Of a stretch of DNA of 64,000 bases, positions 8,513-16,495 are shown in pieces. How positions within the stretch are numbered: position 1 is the first letter of the stretch; each line of letters starts with the position of its first letter. A model generated the notes under the pieces. That model was not told where the DNA came from. It saw only the letters and a program-made list of their open reading frames with translations, and did no database searches. The DNA is taken from the NCBI GenBank assembly GCA_902790175.1, contig CADAQZ010000008.1, positions 26,855 through 90,854 on the forward strand. Direction: 5' to 3'. The DNA comes from an uncultured Eubacteriales bacterium. GTDB taxonomy: Bacteria; Bacillota; Clostridia; Christensenellales; Aristaeellaceae. The position numbers were made by a program, and so were the translations under genes.

Positions 8513-8564
8513 ATGCATAAACTTGCATCACAGGCTTGCAAAAAGCGTCTAAATGCGTTATAAT
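8513..8564 (+). promoter_or_regulatory. Promoter of the RpiR-family gene, with upstream inverted repeat
   Basis: TTGCAA (8536-8541), 17-bp spacer, TATAAT (8559-8564). ATGCA-N6-TGCAT (8513-8528) lies just upstream of the -35 and may be an operator. Confidence 0.65.
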
Positions 8565-8612
8565 TGCAGTAATCGACTTTTCATCAGGCAAAATCAGGGA
8601 GGGTTCACCTCA

Positions 8613-9479
8613 ATGGACAACGCACAGGAACTGATCCAACGTTTGAATCACAGCGGAAAAAAACTTTCAAAAAGCCACCGCCGCATCGCCGAGTGCATCG
8701 TCACGCACTACGACAAGGTGGTGTTCATGACTGCCTCCAAGCTGGGGGAATACGTCGGCGTGTCCGAGTCCACCGTCGTGCGCTTCGCCGCGGCGCTGGG
8801 CTACAGCGGCTACCCGCACCTGCAGAAGGCGCTGCAGGAGCTGATCCGCCATCGCCTGACCGCCTCGCAGCGCTTTGAGATGACCTCCGACATGGACCAC
8901 GCGCAGGTGCTGAACAAGGTGTTGAAGGCCGACATCCAGAACATCCGCTCGACGCTGGATGAGATGGACATCAACGCCTTCGAGGACGCCATCGAGAAGA
9001 TCATCGCCGCGCGGAGCATCTATGTACTCGGCCTGCGTGCGTCCGCGCCGATCGCGGAGTTCTTCGGCCACTACCTGCGCTTCATCTTCCCGAACGTGAC
9101 GGTCGTCACCAGCGGCGTCAGCGACGTGTTCGAGCAGCTGGCCCGCATCGGCGACGGCGACCTCTTGATCGGCATATCGTTCCCGCGCTACACAGCGCGC
9201 TCCATCGAGGCGATGGAATTCGCGCGCTCGCGCGGCGCGTCGCTGATCGCCATCACGGACGGCCCGCTCTCACCGCTGCACGCCACGGCGGACACCTGCC
9301 TGATGGCCAAGAGCGACATGTCCTCGTTCGTCGATTCGTTCGCCGCGCCGCTGTCGCTGATCAACGCGCTGATCGTGGCGCTCGGCCAGCGCCGCCGCCA
9401 CGAGGTGACGCAGTACTTCGAGGAGATGGAGGAGATCTGGGGCAAGTACGACGTGTACCTCGCCAAGACCAGCGAATGA
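8613..9479 (+). CDS. MurR/RpiR family transcriptional regulator
   Basis: 288 aa. The N-terminal HTH_6 domain (about 1-77) contains SKSHRRIAECIV and VGVSESTVVRFAAALGYSGYP. The C-terminal SIS (sugar isomerase) domain (about 125-265) starts IYVLGLRASAPIAEFF and contains DGDLLIGISFPRYTA. Such proteins sense phosphorylated sugars or amino sugars and regulate nearby sugar genes, but the downstream gene is a flavoprotein, so the target is unclear. ATG 8613 follows GGGAGGG; the frame remains open upstream into the promoter. It lies 12 bp before the next gene and is probably co-transcribed with it. Confidence 0.9.
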   Translation: MDNAQELIQRLNHSGKKLSKSHRRIAECIVTHYDKVVFMTASKLGEYVGVSESTVVRFAAALGYSGYPHLQKALQELIRHRLTASQRFEMTSDMDHAQVLNKVLKADIQNIRSTLDEMDINAFEDAIEKIIAARSIYVLGLRASAPIAEFFGHYLRFIFPNVTVVTSGVSDVFEQLARIGDGDLLIGISFPRYTARSIEAMEFARSRGASLIAITDGPLSPLHATADTCLMAKSDMSSFVDSFAAPLSLINALIVALGQRRRHEVTQYFEEMEEIWGKYDVYLAKTSE

Positions 9480-9491
9480 CAGGGGAAAAGC

Positions 9492-10736
9492 ATGAACCGG
9501 AAACAGATCATCGTAATAGGCGGAGGCGCGGCCGGCATGATGGCCGCGCTCTTTGCCGCCAGAAACGGCGCGGGCGTGACGCTGCTGGAGCGCAATGAAA
9601 AGCTGGGCAAGAAGGTGTACATCACCGGCAAGGGCCGCTGCAACCTGACCAACGCCTCCGAGATGGAAACGGTCCAGAAGAACGTGTTTCGCAATCCGCG
9701 CTTTTTATACGCCGCGTTCGCCGCGCTGGACAACAGAGGCGTGATGGAATTGATCGAGGGACTCGGAACGCCGCTGAAAATCGAGCGCGGCTACCGCGTG
9801 TTCCCAGTCTCGGACAAGGCCAGCGACGTGATCGCAGCGCTTCGGCGCGGACTGGATGGGGCGGGCGTGCGCGTCGTGCTGAACGCGCGCGTCAAGTCGC
9901 TTCTGATCGAGGACGGCCGCTGCACAGGCGTGATAATGGAAAGCGGCGAGGCGCTGCGCGCGGACGCCGTGATCCTCGCCACCGGCGGGCTGAGCTATCC
10001 CGCCACGGGCTCCACCGGCGACGGCCACCGCATGGCCGAAGACGCGGGCCACGCCGTCACCGCCACGCTCCCGGCGCTCGTGCCCATCGACACGGTCGAA
10101 AGCTGGCCGGGCACGCTCGCGGGCTTGAGCCTCAAAAACGTCAAGCTGAGCGCGTTCGCCGCGGGTCCGAAGAAGGAGAAGAAGATCTACAGCGAGATGG
10201 GGGAGATGCTCTTTACGCACACCGGCATCTCCGGCCCGCTGGCGCTGACCCTCTCCAGCGTCCTTCCGGAGGCCCTCACAGGCGTTCGGCTGGAGATCGA
10301 CCTGAAACCCGCGCTGGACGATCAAATGCTCGACGCGCGCCTCCTGCGCGATTTCCGGGACATGTCGCGCAAGCAGCTCGGCTCGGTGGCGGACGGACTC
10401 GCGCCGCACAGCCTCGCCCAGCAGCTGCTCAAGCTGGCAGGCCTGAGCCCGGCGATGCCTGTCAATGGCGTGACGGCCCCCCAGCGCGCGGACCTGCTCC
10501 GCATCCTCAAGCACGTGCCCCTCACGCCCAAATCCCTGCGCGGCTTCGACGAGGCGATCATCACCCGCGGCGGCATCAGCGTGAAGGACATCAACCCCTC
10601 CACGATGGAAAGCAAAAAGCTGCCCGGCCTCTACTTCGCCGGGGAGCTGATCGACGTGGACGCCGCCACCGGCGGCTTCAACCTCCAGATCGCCTGGTCC
10701 ACCGGCGCCCTCGCCGGGATAAGCGCGGCAGAATAA
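9492..10736 (+). CDS. BaiN/RdsA (HI0933-like) family NAD(P)/FAD-dependent oxidoreductase
   Basis: 414 aa. The N-terminal dinucleotide-binding motif VIGGGAAGMMAALFAARNG is followed by the family signature LGKKVYITGKGRCNLTN. Near the C terminus, GGISVKDINPSTMESKKLPGLYFAGELIDVDAATGG-type segments close the FAD site (GLYFAGE, GGFNLQ). The family includes BaiN, implicated in bile-acid dehydroxylation, and many members of unknown substrate; this sequence alone does not justify a bile-acid role. It ends at a strong bidirectional terminator. Confidence 0.9.
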   Translation: MNRKQIIVIGGGAAGMMAALFAARNGAGVTLLERNEKLGKKVYITGKGRCNLTNASEMETVQKNVFRNPRFLYAAFAALDNRGVMELIEGLGTPLKIERGYRVFPVSDKASDVIAALRRGLDGAGVRVVLNARVKSLLIEDGRCTGVIMESGEALRADAVILATGGLSYPATGSTGDGHRMAEDAGHAVTATLPALVPIDTVESWPGTLAGLSLKNVKLSAFAAGPKKEKKIYSEMGEMLFTHTGISGPLALTLSSVLPEALTGVRLEIDLKPALDDQMLDARLLRDFRDMSRKQLGSVADGLAPHSLAQQLLKLAGLSPAMPVNGVTAPQRADLLRILKHVPLTPKSLRGFDEAIITRGGISVKDINPSTMESKKLPGLYFAGELIDVDAATGGFNLQIAWSTGALAGISAAE

Positions 10737-10740
10737 TAGA

Positions 10741-10776
10741 AACCGGGTCGGTTTCCAATTGGAAACCGACCCGGTT
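10741..10776. terminator. Bidirectional terminator hairpin
   Basis: Perfect 16-bp inverted repeat (AACCGGGTCGGTTTCC / GGAAACCGACCCGGTT) with loop AATT, between the convergent flavoprotein and flavodiiron genes. Confidence 0.85.
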
Positions 10777-10789
10777 GTCATCTATTTCC

Positions 10790-12634
10790 TTACTTCAACC
10801 TCTCAAAATCCGCCGCGCCGTGCTTGCAGAGCGGGCAGACGAAGTCCTCGGGCAGCTCCTCGCCCTCGTACACATAGCCGCAGATCTTGCACACCCAGCC
10901 GACCTTCTTCTCGTCGGGCTTCGGCGGCTTGGGCTTGATGTGGTCGAAGTAGTAGGCGTATGTGACGGACGGGGCGCTGGAGAGCACCTGCGCCTCGGTG
11001 ACGTCGGCCACGAACAGCGTGTGCGTGCCGTAGTCGTGCGCCTCGACGACCTTGCCGGACATGAAGGCGTTGGTGCAGCCGGTAATGAAGATCAAGCCGT
11101 TCTTCGCGCGCGGGAATCCGCTGCCGGGGAACTTGTTGACGTCGCGGCCGCTCTGGAAGCCGTAGTACTTGAAGATGTCAAACGGCGCGTCCTGCGTGAG
11201 CACCGACACGTTGAAGACGCCGGTCTTCAGGATCATGTCGTGCGTGTAGTTGCCCTTGTTCACGGCGATCGTGATGCGGTTGGGGTTGCTGGTCAGCTGA
11301 GAAGCGGTGTTGATGATGCAGCCGTTGTCCTTGTCGCCGTCCTTTGCCGTCAGCACGAACAGGCCGTAGCTCAGTTTAAACATGGCGTTGGGTTCCACGG
11401 CCTCGCTCGCGCTGTGCTCGATGACCTCGGGCTTGGGGAGCGTGTCCACGATGGCGGCCACCAGGTCGTCCAGTTCGGACATCTGGCTGTCCTTCAGCGC
11501 GGATTTCAGCGTCAGCGTGTTTTCGAGGATCGTCGTGTTCTTCAGCCGCCCCAGCAGCTCGCGCATCAGCCCGCCGGACGTGGGCGCCCAGCTGCCGTTT
11601 TCAACGAGCGCGATGGTGCGGTTCTGGATGTTGTGCGCCACCACGTCGTGCAGCGCGTTCTCCATGTTCACGAAGATGCCGGCGTTGTAGGTGGTGGAGG
11701 CGAACACGAGGTGGCTGACGCGGAATGCCTCGGACACGATCACCGACGGGTGCGTCACGGACACGTCGTACATCTTCACGTTGCGCACGCCCGCGTCCGC
11801 CAGCTTGCTGGCGATGATGTTGGCGGCGTTTTCGGTGTGGCCGTACACGGAGGCGTAGGCGATCATGACGCCGTTCTCCTCGGGGGTGTAGCTGGCCCAC
11901 AGCTGGTATTTCTCGATGAACCAGCCGATGTCCTTGCGCCAGACGGGTCCGTGCAGCGGGCAGAGCATCTTTATATCCAGCGCCGCGGCCTTCTTAAGGA
12001 GCGCCAGCACCTGCGTGCCGTACTTGCCGACGATGTTGGTGTAGTAGCGCCGCGCGTCGTCCAGGCACTGCGTCTCAAAGTTCACCTCGTCCGCGAAGAT
12101 GTTGCCGTTCAGCGCGCCGAACGTGCCGAAGGCGTCCGCGGAGAACAGCACCTTGTCGGTTTTGTCGTAGGACACCATGACCTCCGGCCAGTGCACCATC
12201 GGGGCCATCACGAAGGCGAACGTGTGCTTGCCGGTGTTGAGCGTGTCGTTCTCCTTCACGACCGTCACGCGGCTTTCGATGTCAAATGTAAAGTAGTTCT
12301 TGATCATGTTCAGCGCCTTGGCGTTGGTCACGATCTTCACGCTCGGGTAGCGCAGCACCAGCTCCGCCAACGTGGCGCAGTGATCCGGCTCCATGTGGTT
12401 GACCACCAGGTAGTCCAGCCCCCTGTCGCCCAGCAAGTGCGCGAGGTTTTCAAAGAACACCTCGCTGACGCTCCGGTCCACGGTGTCAAACAGCACGGTC
12501 TGCTCGTCCAGCACCAGATAGGCGTTGTAGGAGACGCCGTTCGGGATCGGGTAGACGTTCTCAAACAGCGCCAGGCGTCGGTCGCTGCCGCCCACCCAGT
12601 ACATATCCTCTGTGATCCGTTTAACGCAATGCAT
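10790..12634 (-). CDS. Flavodiiron protein fused to flavin reductase and rubredoxin domains
   Basis: 614 aa, four modules. Residues 1-250 form a metallo-beta-lactamase-type diiron domain with all ligands: H80, E82, D84, H85, H148, D167, H228. Residues 255-400 are a flavodoxin domain (YASVYGHTENAAN). About 425-570 is a flavin-reductase-like FMN-binding split barrel (LSYGLFVLTAKDG). The C terminus, from about 577, is a rubredoxin with CKIC and CPLC. Flavodiiron proteins reduce O2 and/or NO to protect anaerobes. The C-terminal half resembles high-molecular-weight rubredoxin (Hrb), so this looks like an FprA-Hrb fusion combining electron entry and terminal reductase. A GGAGG site precedes ATG 12634. 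Confidence 0.94.
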   Translation of the reverse strand: MHCVKRITEDMYWVGGSDRRLALFENVYPIPNGVSYNAYLVLDEQTVLFDTVDRSVSEVFFENLAHLLGDRGLDYLVVNHMEPDHCATLAELVLRYPSVKIVTNAKALNMIKNYFTFDIESRVTVVKENDTLNTGKHTFAFVMAPMVHWPEVMVSYDKTDKVLFSADAFGTFGALNGNIFADEVNFETQCLDDARRYYTNIVGKYGTQVLALLKKAAALDIKMLCPLHGPVWRKDIGWFIEKYQLWASYTPEENGVMIAYASVYGHTENAANIIASKLADAGVRNVKMYDVSVTHPSVIVSEAFRVSHLVFASTTYNAGIFVNMENALHDVVAHNIQNRTIALVENGSWAPTSGGLMRELLGRLKNTTILENTLTLKSALKDSQMSELDDLVAAIVDTLPKPEVIEHSASEAVEPNAMFKLSYGLFVLTAKDGDKDNGCIINTASQLTSNPNRITIAVNKGNYTHDMILKTGVFNVSVLTQDAPFDIFKYYGFQSGRDVNKFPGSGFPRAKNGLIFITGCTNAFMSGKVVEAHDYGTHTLFVADVTEAQVLSSAPSVTYAYYFDHIKPKPPKPDEKKVGWVCKICGYVYEGEELPEDFVCPLCKHGAADFERLK

Positions 12635-12687
12635 GTCGCGTCCTCCTTCTTCGCGGGCCGCAATGCCCGCGCAAAATATCCGCGTCC

Positions 12688-12716
12688 ATTATAGCATACA
12701 TGTTTTCAGTTGGCAA
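12688..12716 (-). promoter_or_regulatory. Housekeeping promoter of the flavodiiron gene
   Basis: Minus strand TTGCCA (12716-12711), 17 bp, TATAAT (12693-12688) with extended -10 TGC. It sits immediately beyond the gerAC stop. Confidence 0.8.
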
Positions 12717-12723
12717 TCTCTAC

Positions 12724-13845
12724 CTATGCCGGATTGCGGATGGATACCTCCGTCTCGACCTGCGCCTGGGCGTACTTCGCGCGCCAGTCGAACGCACGCC
12801 ACGCATCCAGGGTCGTGAAATGCCCGGCGGCGCGCTCGGCAAAGCCGAAGGGCTCTGCGCCGACGCGCTGACACTCGTTTATCACGTCCCGCAGGGCGAT
12901 CTCGAGATCGTCCTCCAGCCGCGCCGCGTCTTCGTTGCAGACGTCATCCAGCGTACTGAGCCGCACAGTGACGCGAAGCGCCATGCCGCCGTCCTCCAGC
13001 CGGACCTCGCGCTTGACCCGACCCTCCACAGTGAGCGTGTAGCTCCTGCCGTCGCACTCAAACGGGATCGCGCGCACGTCGCCGCGAATCAGGTTCATGA
13101 GCATCGACTGGCGCGCGTCGAGCGCGCCGACCATGCGCCCCTCGCGAAACAGCGCCGAACCAAAGAAGCGCTGCCCCATGGGGGAGGAGACGCCCTCCGT
13201 GGGCGAGGACGGGCCGATCAGCGAAAGGGCGGGGGATTCCGCGGGCCGGGCTGTGGCGCCGAGGATGGCCACCGGATCGCCGTAGACGGACCCAAGGAGG
13301 TAGTGCGCGTCGGCAAAGCGCGCGTCGGGGATGGTGCCGCGCTGGGCGTAGTGCTCCAGCATGGCGTTGATCTCCGAGGACAACCGCGTGCCGATGACGG
13401 TCTCCTGCGCCTCGATGAAGTCCCGCGCGCGGCCTTCGCAGACGACGAAGCGCGCCGTGGTATACAGGTGCGGCGTCTCGGCGATCTGAGAAACGAGCGT
13501 CGCAAAGTCCGCCTCCCGTGCCAGCGCTTCTGACGCCACGAGCAGCTCGATGTGGCTCAAATTCATCTGCCTCGGCGTGGCCTGTTCGAGCGCATCCAGC
13601 GCCTGCGGGTAGTCGCCGCCGGATGCGGAAAACGTCAGATAGTCGCCGCCGCCCTCGCCGGATTCCCCGGCCTTGCTCTTGCCGATCTTGGGAATGCGCG
13701 CGGTCAGCTCCAGCTGCCCGTCGTCCAGCCGATCCACGCCAAGTACCAGCACATACGCCTGGTTCTCCACCTCGCCGGACACGCCGCACCCGCATAACAG
13801 CAACGCCGCGCAAGCCAGCAGCGCGATCAATCCGATTTTGCGCAC
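12724..13845 (-). CDS. gerAC: Spore germination protein, Ger(x)C family lipoprotein
   Basis: 373 aa. C subunit of a GerA-type nutrient germinant receptor. The signal peptide ends in a lipobox (LLLCGCGV; Cys near residue 18-20). Typical GerAC features follow: VLVLGVDRLDDG, NLSHIELLVASEALAR, and a C-terminal domain ending DAWRAFDWRAKYAQAQVETEV. GTG 13845 has GGGAGG about 9 nt upstream. It overlaps gerAB by 19 bp, consistent with translational coupling. Which germinant is sensed cannot be told. Confidence 0.92.
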   Translation of the reverse strand: MRKIGLIALLACAALLLCGCGVSGEVENQAYVLVLGVDRLDDGQLELTARIPKIGKSKAGESGEGGGDYLTFSASGGDYPQALDALEQATPRQMNLSHIELLVASEALAREADFATLVSQIAETPHLYTTARFVVCEGRARDFIEAQETVIGTRLSSEINAMLEHYAQRGTIPDARFADAHYLLGSVYGDPVAILGATARPAESPALSLIGPSSPTEGVSSPMGQRFFGSALFREGRMVGALDARQSMLMNLIRGDVRAIPFECDGRSYTLTVEGRVKREVRLEDGGMALRVTVRLSTLDDVCNEDAARLEDDLEIALRDVINECQRVGAEPFGFAERAAGHFTTLDAWRAFDWRAKYAQAQVETEVSIRNPA

Positions 13846-14825
13846 GGGATTTTGCCTCCCTTCTTACCGGCGAGCATCGACAGGAGCGTCGTTGTTCCGA
13901 TGGCGGCAAAACCCCACCGGGAGAGCGCGATCCCATATGCAGATAGCACACCCACTCTCGACAGCGCGATCGCCTCGGCAACCGCAAGCAATGCGCACAG
14001 CTTGCCGTCCAGTTTCGTAAGCAATCGCTGCAGGCAGGCCGACGCCGCGAACAGCTCGCAGGCCAGCAGGTGAAACAACCCCGCGAACCACAGCACGATC
14101 ATCGGCAGCTGCAAGTAGAGGGGCGTGCGCCCGTTGCACAGCAGCGCGTCCAATCGGTTCAGCCAGCCGCCGCCCAGCTGCGTGGGCACGAGCATGAACT
14201 GGAGAAGCGTCAGTCCTGCCGCGATCCCCGCGCCGAGGAGTACGGGCAGGAACGAAGAAACGCATTCTTCGTCCTCGGGGAGCGCCATGATCGCGAAGGC
14301 AGCGACGATCCAACCCGCGCAGCGGACGCCGCCCTCGATGATCGAAGGCCAGCCCGCGCCCAGCACGGGCCGCAGCCATTCCGGGCGAAAGTAGCGCCAC
14401 TGAAGCAGCGCCACGCCCAGCAGGAGCGCGGGCGCGATGCGCGTCCAGATCATCGCCGCGTATCCGACGGCGTCGCCGTTGCGCCACATGCACCAGAGCG
14501 CCGCCAGTCCCGCGGGGATCAGTAGCACCAGCGAGGCGGAGCGGTCCAGCGCCAGATAGCCCGCCGAGCGCGTGACGGCGGCCAGCACGCACGCGCTGTC
14601 CACGAGCGCATAGAGCCCCAGCGGCGCGATGAACAGCGCACCGCGAGGCCGATATTTTGAGATCACAAACATCCAGGGCGCGGCCAGCATGCCGCCGATC
14701 AGCGCCGACAGCCAAGCGCCGTTCTGCGTGGTCGGCGCGTCCACGACCAGCCCCTGGAAAAGCCGCGCGGCGACGGCTGCCAGCGCAGCGGCCCGGGCCG
14801 GACGGTGGGAAATCAATAGCGTCAA
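13827..14825 (-). CDS. gerAB: Spore germination protein, GerAB-type permease subunit
   Basis: 332 aa hydrophobic protein with about ten membrane segments, between gerAA and gerAC; GerAB belongs to the APC superfamily and contributes the ligand-binding channel of the germinant receptor. TTG 14825 is preferred: it overlaps the gerAA stop (TTGA), has AGAGGG upstream, and yields an N terminus (TLLISHRPARAAAL) matching the family's usual ISxRQ-like start. ATG 14875, inside gerAA, is the alternative. Sequence divergence from textbook GerAB is considerable, so context carries part of the call. Confidence 0.85.
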   Translation of the reverse strand: MTLLISHRPARAAALAAVAARLFQGLVVDAPTTQNGAWLSALIGGMLAAPWMFVISKYRPRGALFIAPLGLYALVDSACVLAAVTRSAGYLALDRSASLVLLIPAGLAALWCMWRNGDAVGYAAMIWTRIAPALLLGVALLQWRYFRPEWLRPVLGAGWPSIIEGGVRCAGWIVAAFAIMALPEDEECVSSFLPVLLGAGIAAGLTLLQFMLVPTQLGGGWLNRLDALLCNGRTPLYLQLPMIVLWFAGLFHLLACELFAASACLQRLLTKLDGKLCALLAVAEAIALSRVGVLSAYGIALSRWGFAAIGTTTLLSMLAGKKGGKIPCAKSD

Positions 14826-16297
14826 CGCACCGCCCTCTTTCCCTTGGCAGAAAAGAACATCGGCCTTTTTTGCATCCATACGGGGAGCCGCAGCAATATA
14901 TCCGGGTTGTGGGCGCGCATGGGCGCAATGGGCGCGAGGTAGGGGATGCCGAGCGACTTCATGCCGCACAGGCTGACGAGCATCACGAACGCCGCCAGGC
15001 ACACGCCGTAGAGCCCCAGAGCCGCGCCACACGCGATCACAAACAGGCGACAGATCACGAGCCCGATGCCGAAGCCATAGTCCGGGATGGCGTAGTTGCC
15101 CAGGCCCGTGATGGCCACGATGATGATGAGTATGGGGCTGATGATGGAAGCCGACACCGCCGCCTGACCGAGGATCAGCGCGCCGACGATGCCCAGCGCC
15201 GAGCCGATCTGCTGGGGCATGCGGGTGCCCGCCTCGTTGATGAGGTAGAATGAGAACTCCATGATGAGGATTTCCGCGAGGATGGGGAAGGGCACGTTGG
15301 CCCGCGCTTCGGCGATCGAGCCGAGCAGGCTCAGCGGCAACAGGTGCATGTGGTAGTCCGTCAGCGCGATGTACAGCCCCGGCAAAAATACCGAGATCAG
15401 CATGCCCGATATGCGGATCAGGCGCAAAAAAGTGCCGTACTGCCAGCGGGCGAACGAGTCGTCCGAGGCGTGCAGCTGGTGAAACAGCGTGATCGGCGCG
15501 GCCAGCGCGTAGGGGGAGTTGTCCGCCAGCAGCACCACCTGCCCGTCCATCACGCAGGAGGCCGCGCGGTCCGGCCGCTCCGTCTGAAGCATCTGCGGCA
15601 GAAGCGCCCACGGGCTGTCCTCGATCAGCTGCTGCACGGCCCCGAGGCCCTGCACCGTCTTTGCGTCGATGGCCTTGACGCGCCTGCGCACCGCGTCCAC
15701 GATCGCCCCGTCCGCTATGCCCGCCAGATAGCAGAGCGCGACGTGGCACGGCACGGATGTTCCCACGCTTATGCATTCGGTGACGAGGCGATAGGAGGGC
15801 ACGTAGCGCCGAAGCAGCGTCATGTTCGTGCGCAGGCTCTCCACGAAGCCCTCTTGCGCGCCGATCACCACCGACTCGTTCGTCGTGCGGTTGACCTGTC
15901 GGGCGGGATAGCCCCGCGTCTCCAGCAGCGCGGCTTCTCCGCAGCCGTCGACGAGCACCGCCGACATGCCGGTGGCGACCTTCTCCAGGATCGCCTCCAC
16001 GCGGCTCTCCGCCTCGCACTGGGCGATCTCAAGCACGTCCCGCATCAGCGTCTGCGCGTCCAAAGGCGCGACATCCACCTGTGCGCGCTCGTTGCAGGCG
16101 CGGAGCACGAAGTCGCTGAGCTTCTTGTCGTCGGCCATGCCCTCGATGTACACGACGCACAGGTCGATTCCCGAAAGCCGCAGCGGCCTGAACTGAGCGT
16201 CGGCGTTGACGCCGGCGTTCAGCAGCGCTCTCAGCGCGTTGACATTCTCATTCAAATCAGTGGAAAGCTCTGACCGCAGCGCTTCGCGCTCTGGCAT
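14822..16297 (-). CDS. gerAA: Spore germination protein, GerAA family
   Basis: 491 aa. A subunit of the GerA-type germinant receptor of the inner spore membrane. The soluble N-terminal domain (about 1-280) includes LVDGCGEAALLETRGYPARQV and AQEGFVESLRTNMTLLRR, both typical; five or so C-terminal membrane segments follow, with LPLSLLGSIAEARANVPFP and PQQIGSALGIVGALILGQAAV. ATG 16297 is chosen because GGAGG is 8 nt upstream; GTG 16306 overlaps it. It is the first gene of gerAA-AB-AC, preceded by a sigma-G-like promoter. Confidence 0.94.
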   Translation of the reverse strand: MPEREALRSELSTDLNENVNALRALLNAGVNADAQFRPLRLSGIDLCVVYIEGMADDKKLSDFVLRACNERAQVDVAPLDAQTLMRDVLEIAQCEAESRVEAILEKVATGMSAVLVDGCGEAALLETRGYPARQVNRTTNESVVIGAQEGFVESLRTNMTLLRRYVPSYRLVTECISVGTSVPCHVALCYLAGIADGAIVDAVRRRVKAIDAKTVQGLGAVQQLIEDSPWALLPQMLQTERPDRAASCVMDGQVVLLADNSPYALAAPITLFHQLHASDDSFARWQYGTFLRLIRISGMLISVFLPGLYIALTDYHMHLLPLSLLGSIAEARANVPFPILAEILIMEFSFYLINEAGTRMPQQIGSALGIVGALILGQAAVSASIISPILIIIVAITGLGNYAIPDYGFGIGLVICRLFVIACGAALGLYGVCLAAFVMLVSLCGMKSLGIPYLAPIAPMRAHNPDILLRLPVWMQKRPMFFSAKGKRAVR

Positions 16298-16328
16298 GAT
16301 GCGCACCTCCCGACACGGCGTTTTTGCC

Positions 16329-16358
16329 TATCATGGGCCGGAGCGGCGCGTTTTATGC
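16329..16358 (-). promoter_or_regulatory. Sigma-G-like promoter of the gerA operon
   Basis: Minus strand GCATA (16358-16354), 18 bp, CATGATA (16335-16329). This fits the forespore sigma-G pattern (GnATA, 17-18 bp, CATnnTA). gerA operons are sigma-G-dependent in Bacillus. The 11-mer GCATAAAACGC at the -35 is shared with the spoVT promoter (53118-53146). Confidence 0.6.
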
Positions 16359-16363
16359 GAAAA

Positions 16364-16470
16364 GCTCAGGATGACAATGATTGAACGATGCCAACCCTGT
16401 CATCCTGAGCGAAGCGTTGCCGCAGGCCTAGCGAAGCGTTGCCGCAGGCCTAGCGAAGCGTCAAGGATCT
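16364..16470. repeat. TCATCCTGAGC-type palindromic repeat with internal 22-bp tandem duplication
   Basis: Inverted arms GCTCAGGATGACA (16364-16376) and TGTCATCCTGAGC (16398-16410). Within the right half a 22-bp unit starting GCGAAGCGTTGCC is repeated at 16409-16430 and 16431-16452 with a partial third copy, ending in AAGGATCT. Related sequence occurs at 49014-49108 and 58941-59060. Confidence 0.75.
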
Positions 16471-16495
16471 TAAACCAGATAATCGAAAACCGTTT

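Noticed and set aside
9492-10736. Bile-acid dehydroxylation role because of the BaiN-family name
   Set aside because: The family is broad, and no bai genes are present; family membership alone does not support it.
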